A stretch of 24,008 nt of DNA from Deltaproteobacteria bacterium (GCA_031279155.1 JAITJB010000019.1:1-24008), one strand, 5' to 3'. Shown: positions 13,454 through 21,914, counted from the stretch's first letter. The notes: generated by a model not told the origin, from the letters alone. Made by a program: numbers and translations.

Positions 13454-14308
13454 CTACTTTATCTGGTAGCCAATGGTAAGACCCGTTCGGATCTGATCTT
13501 CTGAGCCGGCCCTAACTAAGGGCGAGTCATCGGCTGGTCCGGTCAGGACCCGGTATTCGCCAAAGAAGCCCAATTTTATTTTTTCAGTTATATTGTAGTT
13601 GACTGTCCCGGAGAAGGCTATGTGTTTAATGCCTGATTTGGGGTCGTAGACCGGGTAGCCGCTCCTAGCCGATTGGATAGCGTTAATACCAAAGTTAGCG
13701 CGATTATAGTCTGATGTTGCGTATTGGGTAGATAGTCCCAATTTAGCGGAAAATTCCGGACTAACCGGTATAGAGTAAAAGGCCGCAAGGCCCACTAAGG
13801 AGCCTTCGGCGCCGCCTAAGCCGACATCTAGGTCGGCTATGAAGGCAAATTGCCCTGGATGAAAGCTGACTAAACCTCCGGCTGTTAGGCCGCCGCTTAC
13901 GTCGCCTAAGCCGGCTAAGCGGTAATTGTCGCTCTCATCGCGGCCCCGGGCGTAGTTTATGGTGGGGGCCACCGTCCACTGAGGCGTCTGGATAATATTA
14001 AAGCCAAGGCCTTGAGCGGTGGATAAAAAAAAGCGATCGTATCTAAGATCTAAAATGGGTAGTAAGGCAATTTCATAATCGTCGGAACCCTCAAATTCCG
14101 GGACATAACCTACGCCGATACCTACGCTAGCTTTAAAATCGCCTTCAGTTAATTGGTCATCGGCGGCGGCGTTCCAGCCGGCCAGTTCGTCTTCCGGGGT
14201 TTGGGCTAATAAGGGGCTAGCCAAAAGGAGGCCCCAAATGATAAAAAAGACTGTAGCTAACTTGAGCCAACTTGTTTGAGCCAGGGGCAAAGTATGGTGT
14301 CGCGTCAT
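13454..14308 (-). CDS. MipA/OmpV family outer-membrane protein
   Basis: A 284-aa beta-barrel protein of the MipA/OmpV family. In E. coli MipA is a scaffold for peptidoglycan synthesis and lysis enzymes; others are porin-like. An N-terminal signal peptide is plain: basic start, hydrophobic LATVFFIIWGLLLASPLLAQ, cleavage after about residue 35. The mature part opens with the family pattern VGIGVGYVPEFEGSDDYEIA and LPILDLRYDRFFLSTAQGLG, followed by alternating beta strands to the end. It ends in YQIK and not in the usual terminal aromatic. AGAGGA lies 8 nt before the ATG. It is a single gene, convergent with the riboswitch unit and divergent from hen1. The upstream 242 bp (14309-14550) serve both directions, but no clear promoter was identified. 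Confidence 0.88.
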   Translation of the reverse strand: MTRHHTLPLAQTSWLKLATVFFIIWGLLLASPLLAQTPEDELAGWNAAADDQLTEGDFKASVGIGVGYVPEFEGSDDYEIALLPILDLRYDRFFLSTAQGLGFNIIQTPQWTVAPTINYARGRDESDNYRLAGLGDVSGGLTAGGLVSFHPGQFAFIADLDVGLGGAEGSLVGLAAFYSIPVSPEFSAKLGLSTQYATSDYNRANFGINAIQSARSGYPVYDPKSGIKHIAFSGTVNYNITEKIKLGFFGEYRVLTGPADDSPLVRAGSEDQIRTGLTIGYQIK

Positions 14309-14550
14309 TATTGTGGTCCTCTCAGTGAAATATCACTAACCAAGGCGAAAAACCGATAAGTCGGTTCGATGGGATAGGGAATATTAGGCGTCAATATTAC
14401 GGAGGCCGATATAGTCTTAAAATCGCGTTCGAGTTTCAGCCTTGAATGCAAAATTAACACAGTAATCTGGTCTACCTTGCGTGATTATAGCAGAATTAAA
14501 AAAAAATAACAGAGAAACTTTAGTCAATAGAGAGGCGGTGTAAAAAAAAC

Positions 14551-16008
14551 ATGCTGCTTACCATAACATACCGAGCTGAAAACGCCGACGATTTGGGATA
14601 CTTGTTACACAAACATCCCAGCCGCCTGCAGAAGTTCGATCTAAGTTACGGGCGGGCCTTCGTCTTTTATCCCGTGGTTTCCAAAACTGAGTGTACGGCA
14701 GCCCTTTTGCTCGATATAAATCCCATCACTCTGGTCAAAGGTCGGGAAGGAGTAAAGGGCGGCGGTTTGTTTGACTACGTTAACGACCGGCCTTACGTAT
14801 GTTCGTCCTTCATGAGTACGGCCATCTCGCGCGTCTTTGGGACAGCTCTATCTGGCCGCTGCGACCAAAAACCGCTTTTAGCATCAAGCGCGCTCGATTT
14901 AACAGCCTCAGTTTCGGCCTTACCTTTGCGCGTTGATCCCCAAATGCTGGATCGCGTTTTTGTACCCCTTGGTTACGAAGTTAAATATACTAATGATTCA
15001 ATAGATGAAAACTTTTCGTATCTAAGCCAAGCCTGTTATGTAAATCTAACCCTTACCGGTCGATGCTTAATCAAGGATATGCTCGCGCATCTGTATATTT
15101 TGATTCCTATATTTGATCAAAAAAAGCACTACTATATTAGTCATAGCGAAATAAATAAACTACTAACTAAGGGCGGAACTTGGCTCGAAAGACACCCCGA
15201 GCGAGATTTTATCGTTAGACAATATCTAGTCAACCAAAGACGCCTGACTCGAGTGGCTATGGAGCGTCTCGATAACGGCGAATCCGGGGCGACCGAAGAA
15301 GAAGATATAGACCGGGAGGCGAGAGAGTGGCCTAAGAAAAATGAGGTCAGAGGGGTCTTAAATACCAGGCGTTTGGAAATCGTAACTAGGATTCTTTTAA
15401 GTAGCGGCGTTTCTTCGGTTATTGACTTAGGCTGCGGCGATGGACCTTTACTACCCTTACTTATGCGGGAAAAAACTATTTTACGCGTAGCGGGCGTGGA
15501 TGTCTCAATCATGGCCCTTGAGCGGGCTCGCAGGCGTTTGGAGTTACAAAATTTGCCTCAGGCTTATAAAGCTAAGCTCACGCTCTTTCAAGGATCGCTT
15601 ACCTACCGCAACGAAAATTTTTGCGGCTATGACGCGGCGGTATGCGTGGAGGTTATCGAGCATATTGATAAAAATCGCCTGAAAGCCTTCGAGGACGTTT
15701 TATTTGCCTATTGTAGGCCCCGCTTGATCATTATCACGACGCCCAATTTTGAATACAATGAAAAATTTGGGGCTAAATTTAAACTTGAATCTGAATCTAA
15801 CCTTGAACCTAAACCAAAACCTGGCCTTGGCCCTGGCCAGCTGCGCCACGGCGACCACCGCTTCGAGTGGACAAGAGAGCAATTTCAGTCTTGGGCCAAG
15901 GAAGTCTCAGAGCGAAACGGCTATGAAGCGTCATTTAGAGATATAGGCATAATCGATGAAGGAAGAGGTCCTCAAACTCAGATGGGTATTTTTAGCCGCT
16001 GCGATTGA
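14551..16008 (+). CDS. hen1: RNA 3'-terminal ribose 2'-O-methyltransferase Hen1
   Basis: Bacterial Hen1 2'-O-methylates the 3' end of a ribotoxin-cleaved RNA before Pnkp ligates it, so the repaired site resists being cut again. The 485-aa protein has the bacterial N-terminal domain (about 1-245: LLTITYRAENADDLGYLLHK, LSYGRAFVFYPVVS), which in relatives contacts and activates the Pnkp ligase, and a methyltransferase domain (about 265-480). IDLGCGDG (291-298) binds S-adenosylmethionine. The metal-binding set is present: Glu367, Glu370 and His371 in CVEVIEHID, with His433/His436 in LRHGDHRFEW. An 18-residue hexanucleotide-repeat insertion (412-429) lies just before the last histidines. A GAGGCGG ribosome site is rather far (about 12 nt) from the ATG. 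Its partner pnkp is not adjacent but 2.9 kb downstream. Confidence 0.93.
   Translation: MLLTITYRAENADDLGYLLHKHPSRLQKFDLSYGRAFVFYPVVSKTECTAALLLDINPITLVKGREGVKGGGLFDYVNDRPYVCSSFMSTAISRVFGTALSGRCDQKPLLASSALDLTASVSALPLRVDPQMLDRVFVPLGYEVKYTNDSIDENFSYLSQACYVNLTLTGRCLIKDMLAHLYILIPIFDQKKHYYISHSEINKLLTKGGTWLERHPERDFIVRQYLVNQRRLTRVAMERLDNGESGATEEEDIDREAREWPKKNEVRGVLNTRRLEIVTRILLSSGVSSVIDLGCGDGPLLPLLMREKTILRVAGVDVSIMALERARRRLELQNLPQAYKAKLTLFQGSLTYRNENFCGYDAAVCVEVIEHIDKNRLKAFEDVLFAYCRPRLIIITTPNFEYNEKFGAKFKLESESNLEPKPKPGLGPGQLRHGDHRFEWTREQFQSWAKEVSERNGYEASFRDIGIIDEGRGPQTQMGIFSRCD
15784..15837 (+). repeat. In-frame 6-bp repeat inside hen1
   Basis: Nine consecutive hexamers (CTTGAA, TCTGAA, TCTAAC, CTTGAA, CCTAAA, CCAAAA, CCTGGC, CTTGGC, CCTGGC) encode LESESNLEPKPKPGLGPG. 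The period is kept exactly, so the reading frame survives. Confidence 0.8.
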
Positions 16009-16115
16009 AATTAGGGCGTAAGCTAGCCGGCGTCAGGGAATCTATCTTTTAGCCTTTAAATTTTGTCTTTGTAGCTTTTGGGTTAACTTTTGAAAAAAGC
16101 CGATAAGGGGTTAAT

Positions 16116-17246
16116 TTGGAAAAAAAGCCGAGAGCTTGGAGGAAATTTTGCTCGCGGGCTTTGATTGTAGCCCTGGCCTTGGGGATTACCCTAATAACCT
16201 CCGGAGCGGTTTACGTCCGCCAAGCTAAATTTGGGGCCCTACCAACCGGCTCTCGCCTTGAAAGGGTATTGGCCTCGCCCAATTACCGGGACGGGAGGTT
16301 TCAAAATTTGATCCCCACCTCGATGGGGGGTAGCGGTTTTTGGGATAATGTTAAGGCCCTCTTAAATCCGGCGCCTAGGCGCTACCCTAGCCTCCCTTTG
16401 CCGTCGCAAAAGGCTAATGACCTAGCTCTTATCGCTGATGGTTCGCTTTTGTGGTTTGGGCACTCGGCTTTTTTAGTTAAGCTATCTGGGAAAACCTTTC
16501 TCTTCGATCCCGCTCTTAGCGGCAACGCCTCCCCGGTCTCCTGGATAACCAAGGCTTTTGAGGGCGCCGATGTCTACGGCCCGGACGATCTACCTAAAGT
16601 TGATTATTTGTTGGTTAGTCACGATCATTGGGATCATCTCGATTACCCGACCATTATGGCTATCAAGAAAGATTCGCCGAAAGTCTTCGCCCCTTTGGGC
16701 GTGGGAAGCCATTTCGACAAGTGGGGTTTTCAGGTTGGATCGATTACCGAAGGCGATTGGTGGGACGCCTTTGAGCCGGAACCCTCGTTAAAGATTACCT
16801 TCGTTCCGGCCAGGCATTTTTCCGGTCGCAAGTTTACCTGGAATCAGAGTTTATGGACCGGTTTTTTGCTTGAATACGCCGGCAAAAAGATATTTTACAG
16901 CGGAGACGGCGGCTACCTCCCCCAATACGCTGATTACGGTCGTAAGCTAGGTCCGGTAGATTTAGCCATCATCGAATGCGGTCAGTATGACCGACGCTGG
17001 AAAGATATCCACATGTTTCCCGAACAGTCCGTCCAGGCGGCTTTAGATATGGGGGCCAAGGCGGCCATGCCCGTCCATTCGGGCAAATTTATGATCGCCA
17101 ACCACGCCTGGGATGAACCGTTCATCCGCTTTAAGGCCGCAGCCGACAAGGCCTCCTTACCACTGGTCAGCCCCAAGATAGGGGAGATCGTAGATTTAAG
17201 CGAGCTCGATAGAAAATTTTCCGCTTGGTGGGTCGGGCTAGATTGA
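16116..17246 (+). CDS. Metallo-beta-lactamase-fold hydrolase, NAPE-PLD/UlaG-like, membrane-anchored
   Basis: A 376-aa protein with an N-terminal membrane or signal segment (about 13-34, ALIVALALGITLITSGAVYV). A metallo-beta-lactamase domain of the COG2220 type follows. Metal ligands are visible: SHDHWDH (168-174), His234 in PARHFSGR, Asp264 in YSGDGGY, and His321 in MPVHSGK. WFGHSAFLV and PARHFSGR recall bacterial relatives of N-acyl-phosphatidylethanolamine phospholipase D, so a phosphodiesterase acting at the membrane is likely; the substrate is unknown. It begins with TTG at 16116, with AAGGGG 5 nt upstream. It lies 107 bp after hen1 on the same strand and may be co-transcribed, but a functional link to RNA repair is not shown. 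Confidence 0.87.
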   Translation: MEKKPRAWRKFCSRALIVALALGITLITSGAVYVRQAKFGALPTGSRLERVLASPNYRDGRFQNLIPTSMGGSGFWDNVKALLNPAPRRYPSLPLPSQKANDLALIADGSLLWFGHSAFLVKLSGKTFLFDPALSGNASPVSWITKAFEGADVYGPDDLPKVDYLLVSHDHWDHLDYPTIMAIKKDSPKVFAPLGVGSHFDKWGFQVGSITEGDWWDAFEPEPSLKITFVPARHFSGRKFTWNQSLWTGFLLEYAGKKIFYSGDGGYLPQYADYGRKLGPVDLAIIECGQYDRRWKDIHMFPEQSVQAALDMGAKAAMPVHSGKFMIANHAWDEPFIRFKAAADKASLPLVSPKIGEIVDLSELDRKFSAWWVGLD

Positions 17247-17248
17247 GA

Positions 17249-17267
17249 GCCTTGGGCAAGGCCTTTT
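17249..17267 (+). terminator. Short terminator after the hydrolase gene
   Basis: GCCTT-GGGC-AAGGC followed by CTTTT begins 3 bp after the stop codon. It is only a 5-bp stem and a short T-run, so moderate strength at most. If active, it separates hen1 from pnkp transcription. Confidence 0.5.
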
Positions 17268-17321
17268 AGGGCCAACTGGCCATTATATTTTACAAACAGG
17301 CTTCTAGCTCGTCAGGCGGCC

Positions 17322-17546
17322 TTATTTGAGACGCAGGACTATCTCGGATCCGGCGATGATATGGCCAGAGGCGGAGTCGAACATCCGTTTGGCCGAGATG
17401 CTGTATTTTCCGGTGCTACTTAAATCGAAGGATAGAAGCCCGGTATTTTCGTCGGTAGAACCTCTTTTTTTGCCGCCGCAAGTTACCTCGGCCTTGACCG
17501 GAAGGCCTTTGTCATTGACAACTTTGACTGTGGTACAGAGTCCCAT
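17322..17546 (-). CDS. Small beta-rich protein, transthyretin/carboxypeptidase-regulatory-like
   Basis: A 74-aa protein. The open frame extends to a TTG at 17564, but the ATG at 17546 has AAGGAG 8 nt before it and is the likely start (MGLCTTVKVVNDKGLPVKAE). The pattern VKVVNDKGLPVKAEVTCGGK followed by TDENTGLLSFDLSSTGKYSI is that of a single Ig-/transthyretin-like strand sandwich, as in carboxypeptidase-regulatory-like domains. There is no signal peptide. It stands alone on the minus strand between hen1-hydrolase and the dead methyltransferase. Function unknown. Confidence 0.7.
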   Translation of the reverse strand: MGLCTTVKVVNDKGLPVKAEVTCGGKKRGSTDENTGLLSFDLSSTGKYSISAKRMFDSASGHIIAGSEIVLRLK

Positions 17547-17580
17547 AAAACGCGCTCCTTTCAAAATGTTGGGTATGGCC

Positions 17581-17608
17581 AGATTGGCGTCGCGAGATTG
17601 GTATCGCG
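17581..17608. repeat. 14-bp tandem repeat, two copies plus a part
   Basis: AGATTGGCGTCGCG and AGATTGGTATCGCG are adjacent, with a partial third copy (AGTTTGGCGCC) at 17609. They fill the gap between the small gene and the end of the methyltransferase pseudogene. Confidence 0.6.
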
Positions 17609-17618
17609 AGTTTGGCGC

Positions 17619-18718
17619 CTAAAAATTTAGGGCCTTATATATTTGTTTGGCCAAGGCTAGAGACAATAAGACCGGGACAGCGTTGCCAACTTGTTTATAT
17701 TGCTGAGCCCTACTTCCCATAAATCTTATTTTATCAGGGTAAACCATGTAGTCTAGCGGCTTCCCTAACGGTTATGACTCTATCTTGAGTTGGGTGAAAA
17801 AATGCCCCCCAATGGGGATCGCATTTGGTCATCAGGCCTAAGCGAAACCGTTTTTACTTAGTCTACCGTATCTTTTGGTATGATCGGAACGCTTGGCGCG
17901 CTTGATATCGTCAGGCAGCAAATGATTTGGGATATCACGCCAGCTTCCCCCTTCGGGGATATGCTTTAGCCGCTCAAGGTTTATTTGGCCCAAGGTCGGG
18001 GCAACGTGGTTGAAAATCATGCTTGATTGGTCGCGGATTTTTTGTTGGAACTGGTTTTGGGGTTTTATGGGGTATTTAAATTCTTCGCCCCCTTCCCTGT
18101 TGTTAAGTTTCGGTAAGTCCGAGATTGAGTCCCATACGGTTAAAAAGGGTAATTTTCCGTCGCCGCAAAAAGGCTTAGGAAATTCGATAGCCGATTTCAG
18201 GCGAGAGGCCAGAAAAAACAAGCGCCTGCGTTCTTGAGCCAGGCCAAAATCCTCGGCGTTTAATATTTTCATTTCTACTTTATAGCCTAAAGATACTAGT
18301 ACATTTTTAATTTCAGAAATGGCTGCGCCATTTTCTACAGAATTCATGCCAGGCACATTTTCAAGAACCAGGCATTTTGGTAATATTTCTTTTATTAAGC
18401 GTAGATATTTTCTAAAAAGTCCAGTGCGCTTTTCGTGCATGCCTCTTTGATGATTGTAGACGCTGAAAGCTTGGCAGGGAGGCCCGCCAATAATGCAGTC
18501 TAATTGGCCTTTTATTTTTTAACTTTCTTAATATTAAATCAGCCGTAATATTTTGGATTGGTCCTGATATAAATTGCGTTTTAGGATTGTTAAACCGATA
18601 AGTCGCCTGGCACCATTGATCAAAATCATTGGCTATGGCTATGTCAAAACCTATATCATAGGAAACCTTCCGATAAACCGCCAGCTCCGCAGAATAAGTC
18701 GATACATTTAAATGTCAT
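17619..18718 (-). pseudogene. Broken DNA (cytosine-5)-methyltransferase
   Basis: Translating across frames recovers an almost complete C5-DNA methyltransferase. ATG at 18718 opens motif I (DLFCGAGGLSEGF); a shifted frame gives YDIGFDIAIANDFDQW; another gives motif IV GGPPCQAFS with the catalytic Cys, then motif VI LVLENVPG and motif VIII QERRRLFF; then TKCDPHWGAFFHPTQDRV and REAARL; and last motif X QYKQVGNAVPVLL with a stop at 17619. Four breaks are needed, near 18655-18662, 18508-18522, 17848-17856 and 17739-17747, some of them at A/T runs. Because all other genes here are intact, decay is likelier than sequencing error. The longest surviving frame is 17838-18440. No restriction endonuclease gene lies beside it, so it may be a leftover of a restriction-modification or orphan methylase gene. 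Confidence 0.9.
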
Positions 18719-18817
18719 ATAGCGCCTAAAAAGTTAATAATAAAAATTATAATAGTAAATTATGGCTAAATATTAAAAGTATCCTCTGGCTTTTCTTGGC
18801 CCTGGTGGCCATTTTTT

Positions 18818-18846
18818 TTGCGGACTATTAAATTTTATTGTATATT
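18818..18846 (+). promoter_or_regulatory. Possible sigma-70 promoter for pnkp
   Basis: TTGCGG (18818-18823), 17-bp spacer, TATATT (18841-18846), within an AT-rich 180-bp stretch before pnkp. The -10 is good and the -35 half-matched. It would give pnkp its own promoter, independent of hen1. Confidence 0.4.
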
Positions 18847-18901
18847 ATTTTGGATAATTTTGGGAGCCCTAAGTTTTCTTTAGGCAATGGGAGTTTTTTA
18901 A

Positions 18902-21490
18902 ATGCAAATAGAAATACCCGATCTGTCAGTAGTAGCCTTAGTTGGCGCTTCCGGTAGCGGCAAATCGACCTTGGCCGCCCGCTATTTTAAGCCCACGGAG
19001 ATACTAAGTTCCGACTTTTTTCGGGCCATGGTCTCAGACGATGAAAACGATCAGAGCGCGACCAAAGACGCTTTCGATTTGCTCTATTATGCGGCCAACA
19101 AACGACTGAGCGCCGGAAAGCTCGTTGTCATCGACGCCACCAACGTCAAAAAGGATTCCCGAAAGCCTGTCATCGAACTGGCTCACGGGCAAGACGTCCA
19201 GACGGTTGCCATTGTCTTAGATTTTACCGAAGCAATCTGTCAAGAGCGAAATAAAGGCCACCAGGCTCGCAATTTGCCGCCCCACATCATACGCGGTCAC
19301 GTTCAAGCGTTAAAGCAGTCGCTCAAATATCTGCGCAAGGAGGGCTTTCGCTACGTTTACGTTTTTAATTCTCCCCAAGAATTAGAAAATCTAGAAGTGG
19401 TACGCGTCCCGCTGTGGACCGATAAGCGCGAGAAAAACGGTCCCTTTGATATCATAGGCGATGTTCACGGTTGTTTTGACGAATTGTGCCAGATATTGCG
19501 GAAGCTTGATTACAGCGTGGACGAGGAAAACTTTAAGGTTTCCCGCCAAAGCGCGGCCCCTCGCCAAGTAATTTTTTTAGGCGACTTATGCGATAGAGGC
19601 CCGAAAAATGTCCAGGTGCTCAGGCTGGTTATTAACATGGTTAAAGACGGCTTGGCATTATGTATCCCCGGAAATCACGACGTTAAGCTTTTAAAATATC
19701 TAAATGGCTCCCAAGTTAGGGTAACCCATGGCCTAGCCGCAACTATCGAGGCCTTAGATGGAGAGGCGCTAGAATTTCGCGAAGAGGTCAAAAATTTTAT
19801 TGATAGCCTCGTCAGCCATTATGTGCTTGATGGCGGAAAACTTGTCGTAACCCACGCCGGCTTACCGGAAAAATACCAGGGCCGGGCCTCCGGACGCGTC
19901 CGATCGTTTTGTTTATATGGGGAAACGACCGGTGAACTCGATGAATTTGGTTTCCCTCAGCGTATTGATTGGACTGAGGGCTATAGGGGAAAGGCCAATG
20001 TGGTTTACGGTCATATCGCCTTGGAAAAAGTCCGGGAGGTAAATGGAACTTTTGGGATTGATACCGGCTGCGTCTTCGGAGGCCATCTGACGGCCATGCG
20101 CTGGCCGGAGAAGGAATTTGTAAGCGTCCCCGCCCTAAGTCAATATTACGCTCCCATAAGGCCTCTTGGGCCGGCTACCGAAGACCGTGGATATTGCCTG
20201 GACACCAAAGACGTCATTGGCAAACGCTACATCGCAACCGAACTGCGCGGCGGGGTCCAGGTGTTGGAGGGAAACGCCAGTGCGGCCTTAGAAATCATGA
20301 GCCGATTTGCCGCAGACCCGAGATGGCTTATCTATCTGCCTCCGACAATGTCCCCCTGCGAGGTCAGTCCCTTAGATGATTATCTGGAACACCCCACAGA
20401 AGCCTTTAGCTTCTTTCGGTCCCATAACGTTAACACTGTGATAATTGAAGAAAAACACATGGGCAGTAGGGCCGTCATAGTTCTGTGCCGCAACGAAAAG
20501 ACGGCCCATTCACGCTTTGGCTTAGACGATGGATCTAGGGGTATCGTCTATTCACGCACCGGTAGGCATTTTTTCGATGGGGAAAGCGAAGATACCGAAA
20601 GCGAGTTACTTCATCGCCTAGGCCGGACTCTTGAGGAAACGGGATTTTGGCAGGACATCTCAACCGATTGGATCTGTCTTGACACGGAATTGATGCCCTG
20701 GTCGGCCAAGGCCGGTAAGCTAATTACCGAGCAGTACGCCGCTACGGCGGAAGCCGGGCGCCTTGGGCTATCCGCCGCCATAACGGCTCTCCAAATGGCT
20801 AAGGAGAGGATTTCGGAGACGCCGGAAAATATAGAAGAAAAAAAAGAGAATTTAGAGGCTAATCTTGAATTAAGCAAACTTTTAGAAAAATTTAAAAAAC
20901 GCAGCCAGGCTCTAGAGCGTTATACCGAAATCTACCGCCACTACTGCTGGCCATCGCCAAATCTCGACGACTTACGCCTCGCGCCCTTCCATATTTTGGC
21001 AACCGAGGGACGCGTCTGGAAGGATATCGCCCATATCAAGCACCTTAACATTATCAAAAAATATATAGCCTGGCGCGATCCCATTTTTATGAATACCAAA
21101 CATCTAATCGTCGATGTAACCGATGAAGAGAGCGTCCAGGCCGGGGTCAACTGGTGGTATAAGTTAACCGAAAGTGGCGGCGAAGGCATGGTAGTTAAGC
21201 CCGTAGATTTTGTGGTCAAACAGGGAAAAAAACTGATTCAGCCGGCCGTCAAATGCCGAGGCCGGGAGTATCTACGTATTATTTACGGCCCAGATTACCT
21301 ACAGCCCCAACACCTCAGGCGGATAAAACATCGGTCGCTTGGGAAAAAGGGGCATTTAGCTCTCGACGAGTTTGCCTTAGGTCTAGAAGCCTTGGAGCGG
21401 TTCGTTAGAGGGGAACCGCTCTACCGCGTACATGAATGTGTCTTTGGCGTGTTGGCCCTGGAAAGTGAGCCGGTGGACCCAAGGCTATGA
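18902..21490 (+). CDS. pnkp: Polynucleotide kinase-phosphatase-ligase Pnkp (RNA repair)
   Basis: Heals and seals broken RNA ends with Hen1: it phosphorylates the 5'-OH, removes the 2',3'-cyclic phosphate, and adenylylates and ligates. All three modules of the 862-aa protein are visible. Kinase (1-170): GASGSGKST with Lys21/Ser22, then Asp38 and Arg41 in SSDFFRAM, the same numbering as the well-studied Clostridium thermocellum enzyme. Binuclear-metal phosphatase (about 180-400): GDVHG (Asp187, His189), FLGDLCDRGP (Asp228), PGNHD (Asn258), THAG (His318), YGHIAL (His371). Ligase (about 475-862): nucleotidyl Lys518 in EEKHMGSRAV, then GGEGMVVKP and AVKCRGREYLRIIYGPDY. The C-terminus YRVHECVFGVLALESEPVDP is intact. 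GGGAG lies about 9 nt before the ATG. All catalytic residues I can check are present. Confidence 0.96.
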   Translation: MQIEIPDLSVVALVGASGSGKSTLAARYFKPTEILSSDFFRAMVSDDENDQSATKDAFDLLYYAANKRLSAGKLVVIDATNVKKDSRKPVIELAHGQDVQTVAIVLDFTEAICQERNKGHQARNLPPHIIRGHVQALKQSLKYLRKEGFRYVYVFNSPQELENLEVVRVPLWTDKREKNGPFDIIGDVHGCFDELCQILRKLDYSVDEENFKVSRQSAAPRQVIFLGDLCDRGPKNVQVLRLVINMVKDGLALCIPGNHDVKLLKYLNGSQVRVTHGLAATIEALDGEALEFREEVKNFIDSLVSHYVLDGGKLVVTHAGLPEKYQGRASGRVRSFCLYGETTGELDEFGFPQRIDWTEGYRGKANVVYGHIALEKVREVNGTFGIDTGCVFGGHLTAMRWPEKEFVSVPALSQYYAPIRPLGPATEDRGYCLDTKDVIGKRYIATELRGGVQVLEGNASAALEIMSRFAADPRWLIYLPPTMSPCEVSPLDDYLEHPTEAFSFFRSHNVNTVIIEEKHMGSRAVIVLCRNEKTAHSRFGLDDGSRGIVYSRTGRHFFDGESEDTESELLHRLGRTLEETGFWQDISTDWICLDTELMPWSAKAGKLITEQYAATAEAGRLGLSAAITALQMAKERISETPENIEEKKENLEANLELSKLLEKFKKRSQALERYTEIYRHYCWPSPNLDDLRLAPFHILATEGRVWKDIAHIKHLNIIKKYIAWRDPIFMNTKHLIVDVTDEESVQAGVNWWYKLTESGGEGMVVKPVDFVVKQGKKLIQPAVKCRGREYLRIIYGPDYLQPQHLRRIKHRSLGKKGHLALDEFALGLEALERFVRGEPLYRVHECVFGVLALESEPVDPRL

Positions 21491-21506
21491 CTATAGCCAA
21501 AAGGTA

Positions 21507-21577
21507 TAGCAAGATGGATAGCAGTTGGATAGCGAGAAGAATAGCGAGATGGATAGGGTGAAAAATAGGCTGGAATC
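21507..21577. repeat. 12-bp minisatellite, about six copies
   Basis: Units TAGCAAGATGGA, TAGCAGTTGGA, TAGCGAGAAGAA, TAGCGAGATGGA, TAGGGTGAAAAA and TAGGCTGGAATC follow one another from 21507, 17 bp after the pnkp stop. Short frames reading through it (for example on the minus strand) are repeat artefacts. The stretch 21578-21834 up to the insertion sequence is AT-rich and shows no gene. Confidence 0.75.
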
Positions 21578-21834
21578 AAGGGCGTTCGAAAAAGCTCGTA
21601 TATTATTAAGCTTATAGCCTCTTGGTGTTTGTTCGCATGGTCCAATTAAATCTAGCAATTTTATTTTTTTATGATCGTTTAATTTTTAAAGCAAGCATGA
21701 AAACAAAATCTGTCTATTTATTTTATTAAAGTACGGGTTACGATAAGAGCGTCTTAGTCAAATCGTGGCTTGCAAGTGTAATTCATTTTTACACCTTCTT
21801 ATCCAAATCTTGATAGGTAACGCGATGATGGCCA

Positions 21835-21840
21835 AATATA
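21835..21840. repeat. Target-site duplication AATATA, left copy
   Basis: AATATA directly abuts the left inverted repeat of the insertion sequence and is repeated at 23892-23897 next to the right one. A 6-bp duplication fits the 5-6 bp known for IS1634-type elements. Confidence 0.75.
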
Positions 21841-21872
21841 ATCCTGGGTTCCCGCCGTTTTTTTTAGCTAGG
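21841..21872 (+). repeat. IS left terminal inverted repeat
   Basis: 32 bp starting ATCCTGGG and ending AGCTAGG, with a T8 run before the last 7 bp. The transposase stop codon is 43 bp inside it. Confidence 0.85.
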
Positions 21873-21914
21873 AAGCGGGAGACAGAAAAAAATAAAAAAG
21901 TATTAAAAAAATGT

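Noticed and set aside
13454..14308. mipA as the riboswitch target by antisense read-through
   Set aside because: The orientation would allow an antisense RNA, but three terminators (13262-13306, 13369-13392, 13402-13436) intervene.
16091..16110. GCCGATAA near 16099 as a sigma-28 promoter for the hydrolase
   Set aside because: No TAAA box at the right distance, and it overlaps the ribosome site of the gene.
17619..18718. Programmed frameshifting in the methyltransferase
   Set aside because: Four separate breaks, without slippery heptamers plus downstream structure, fit decay instead.
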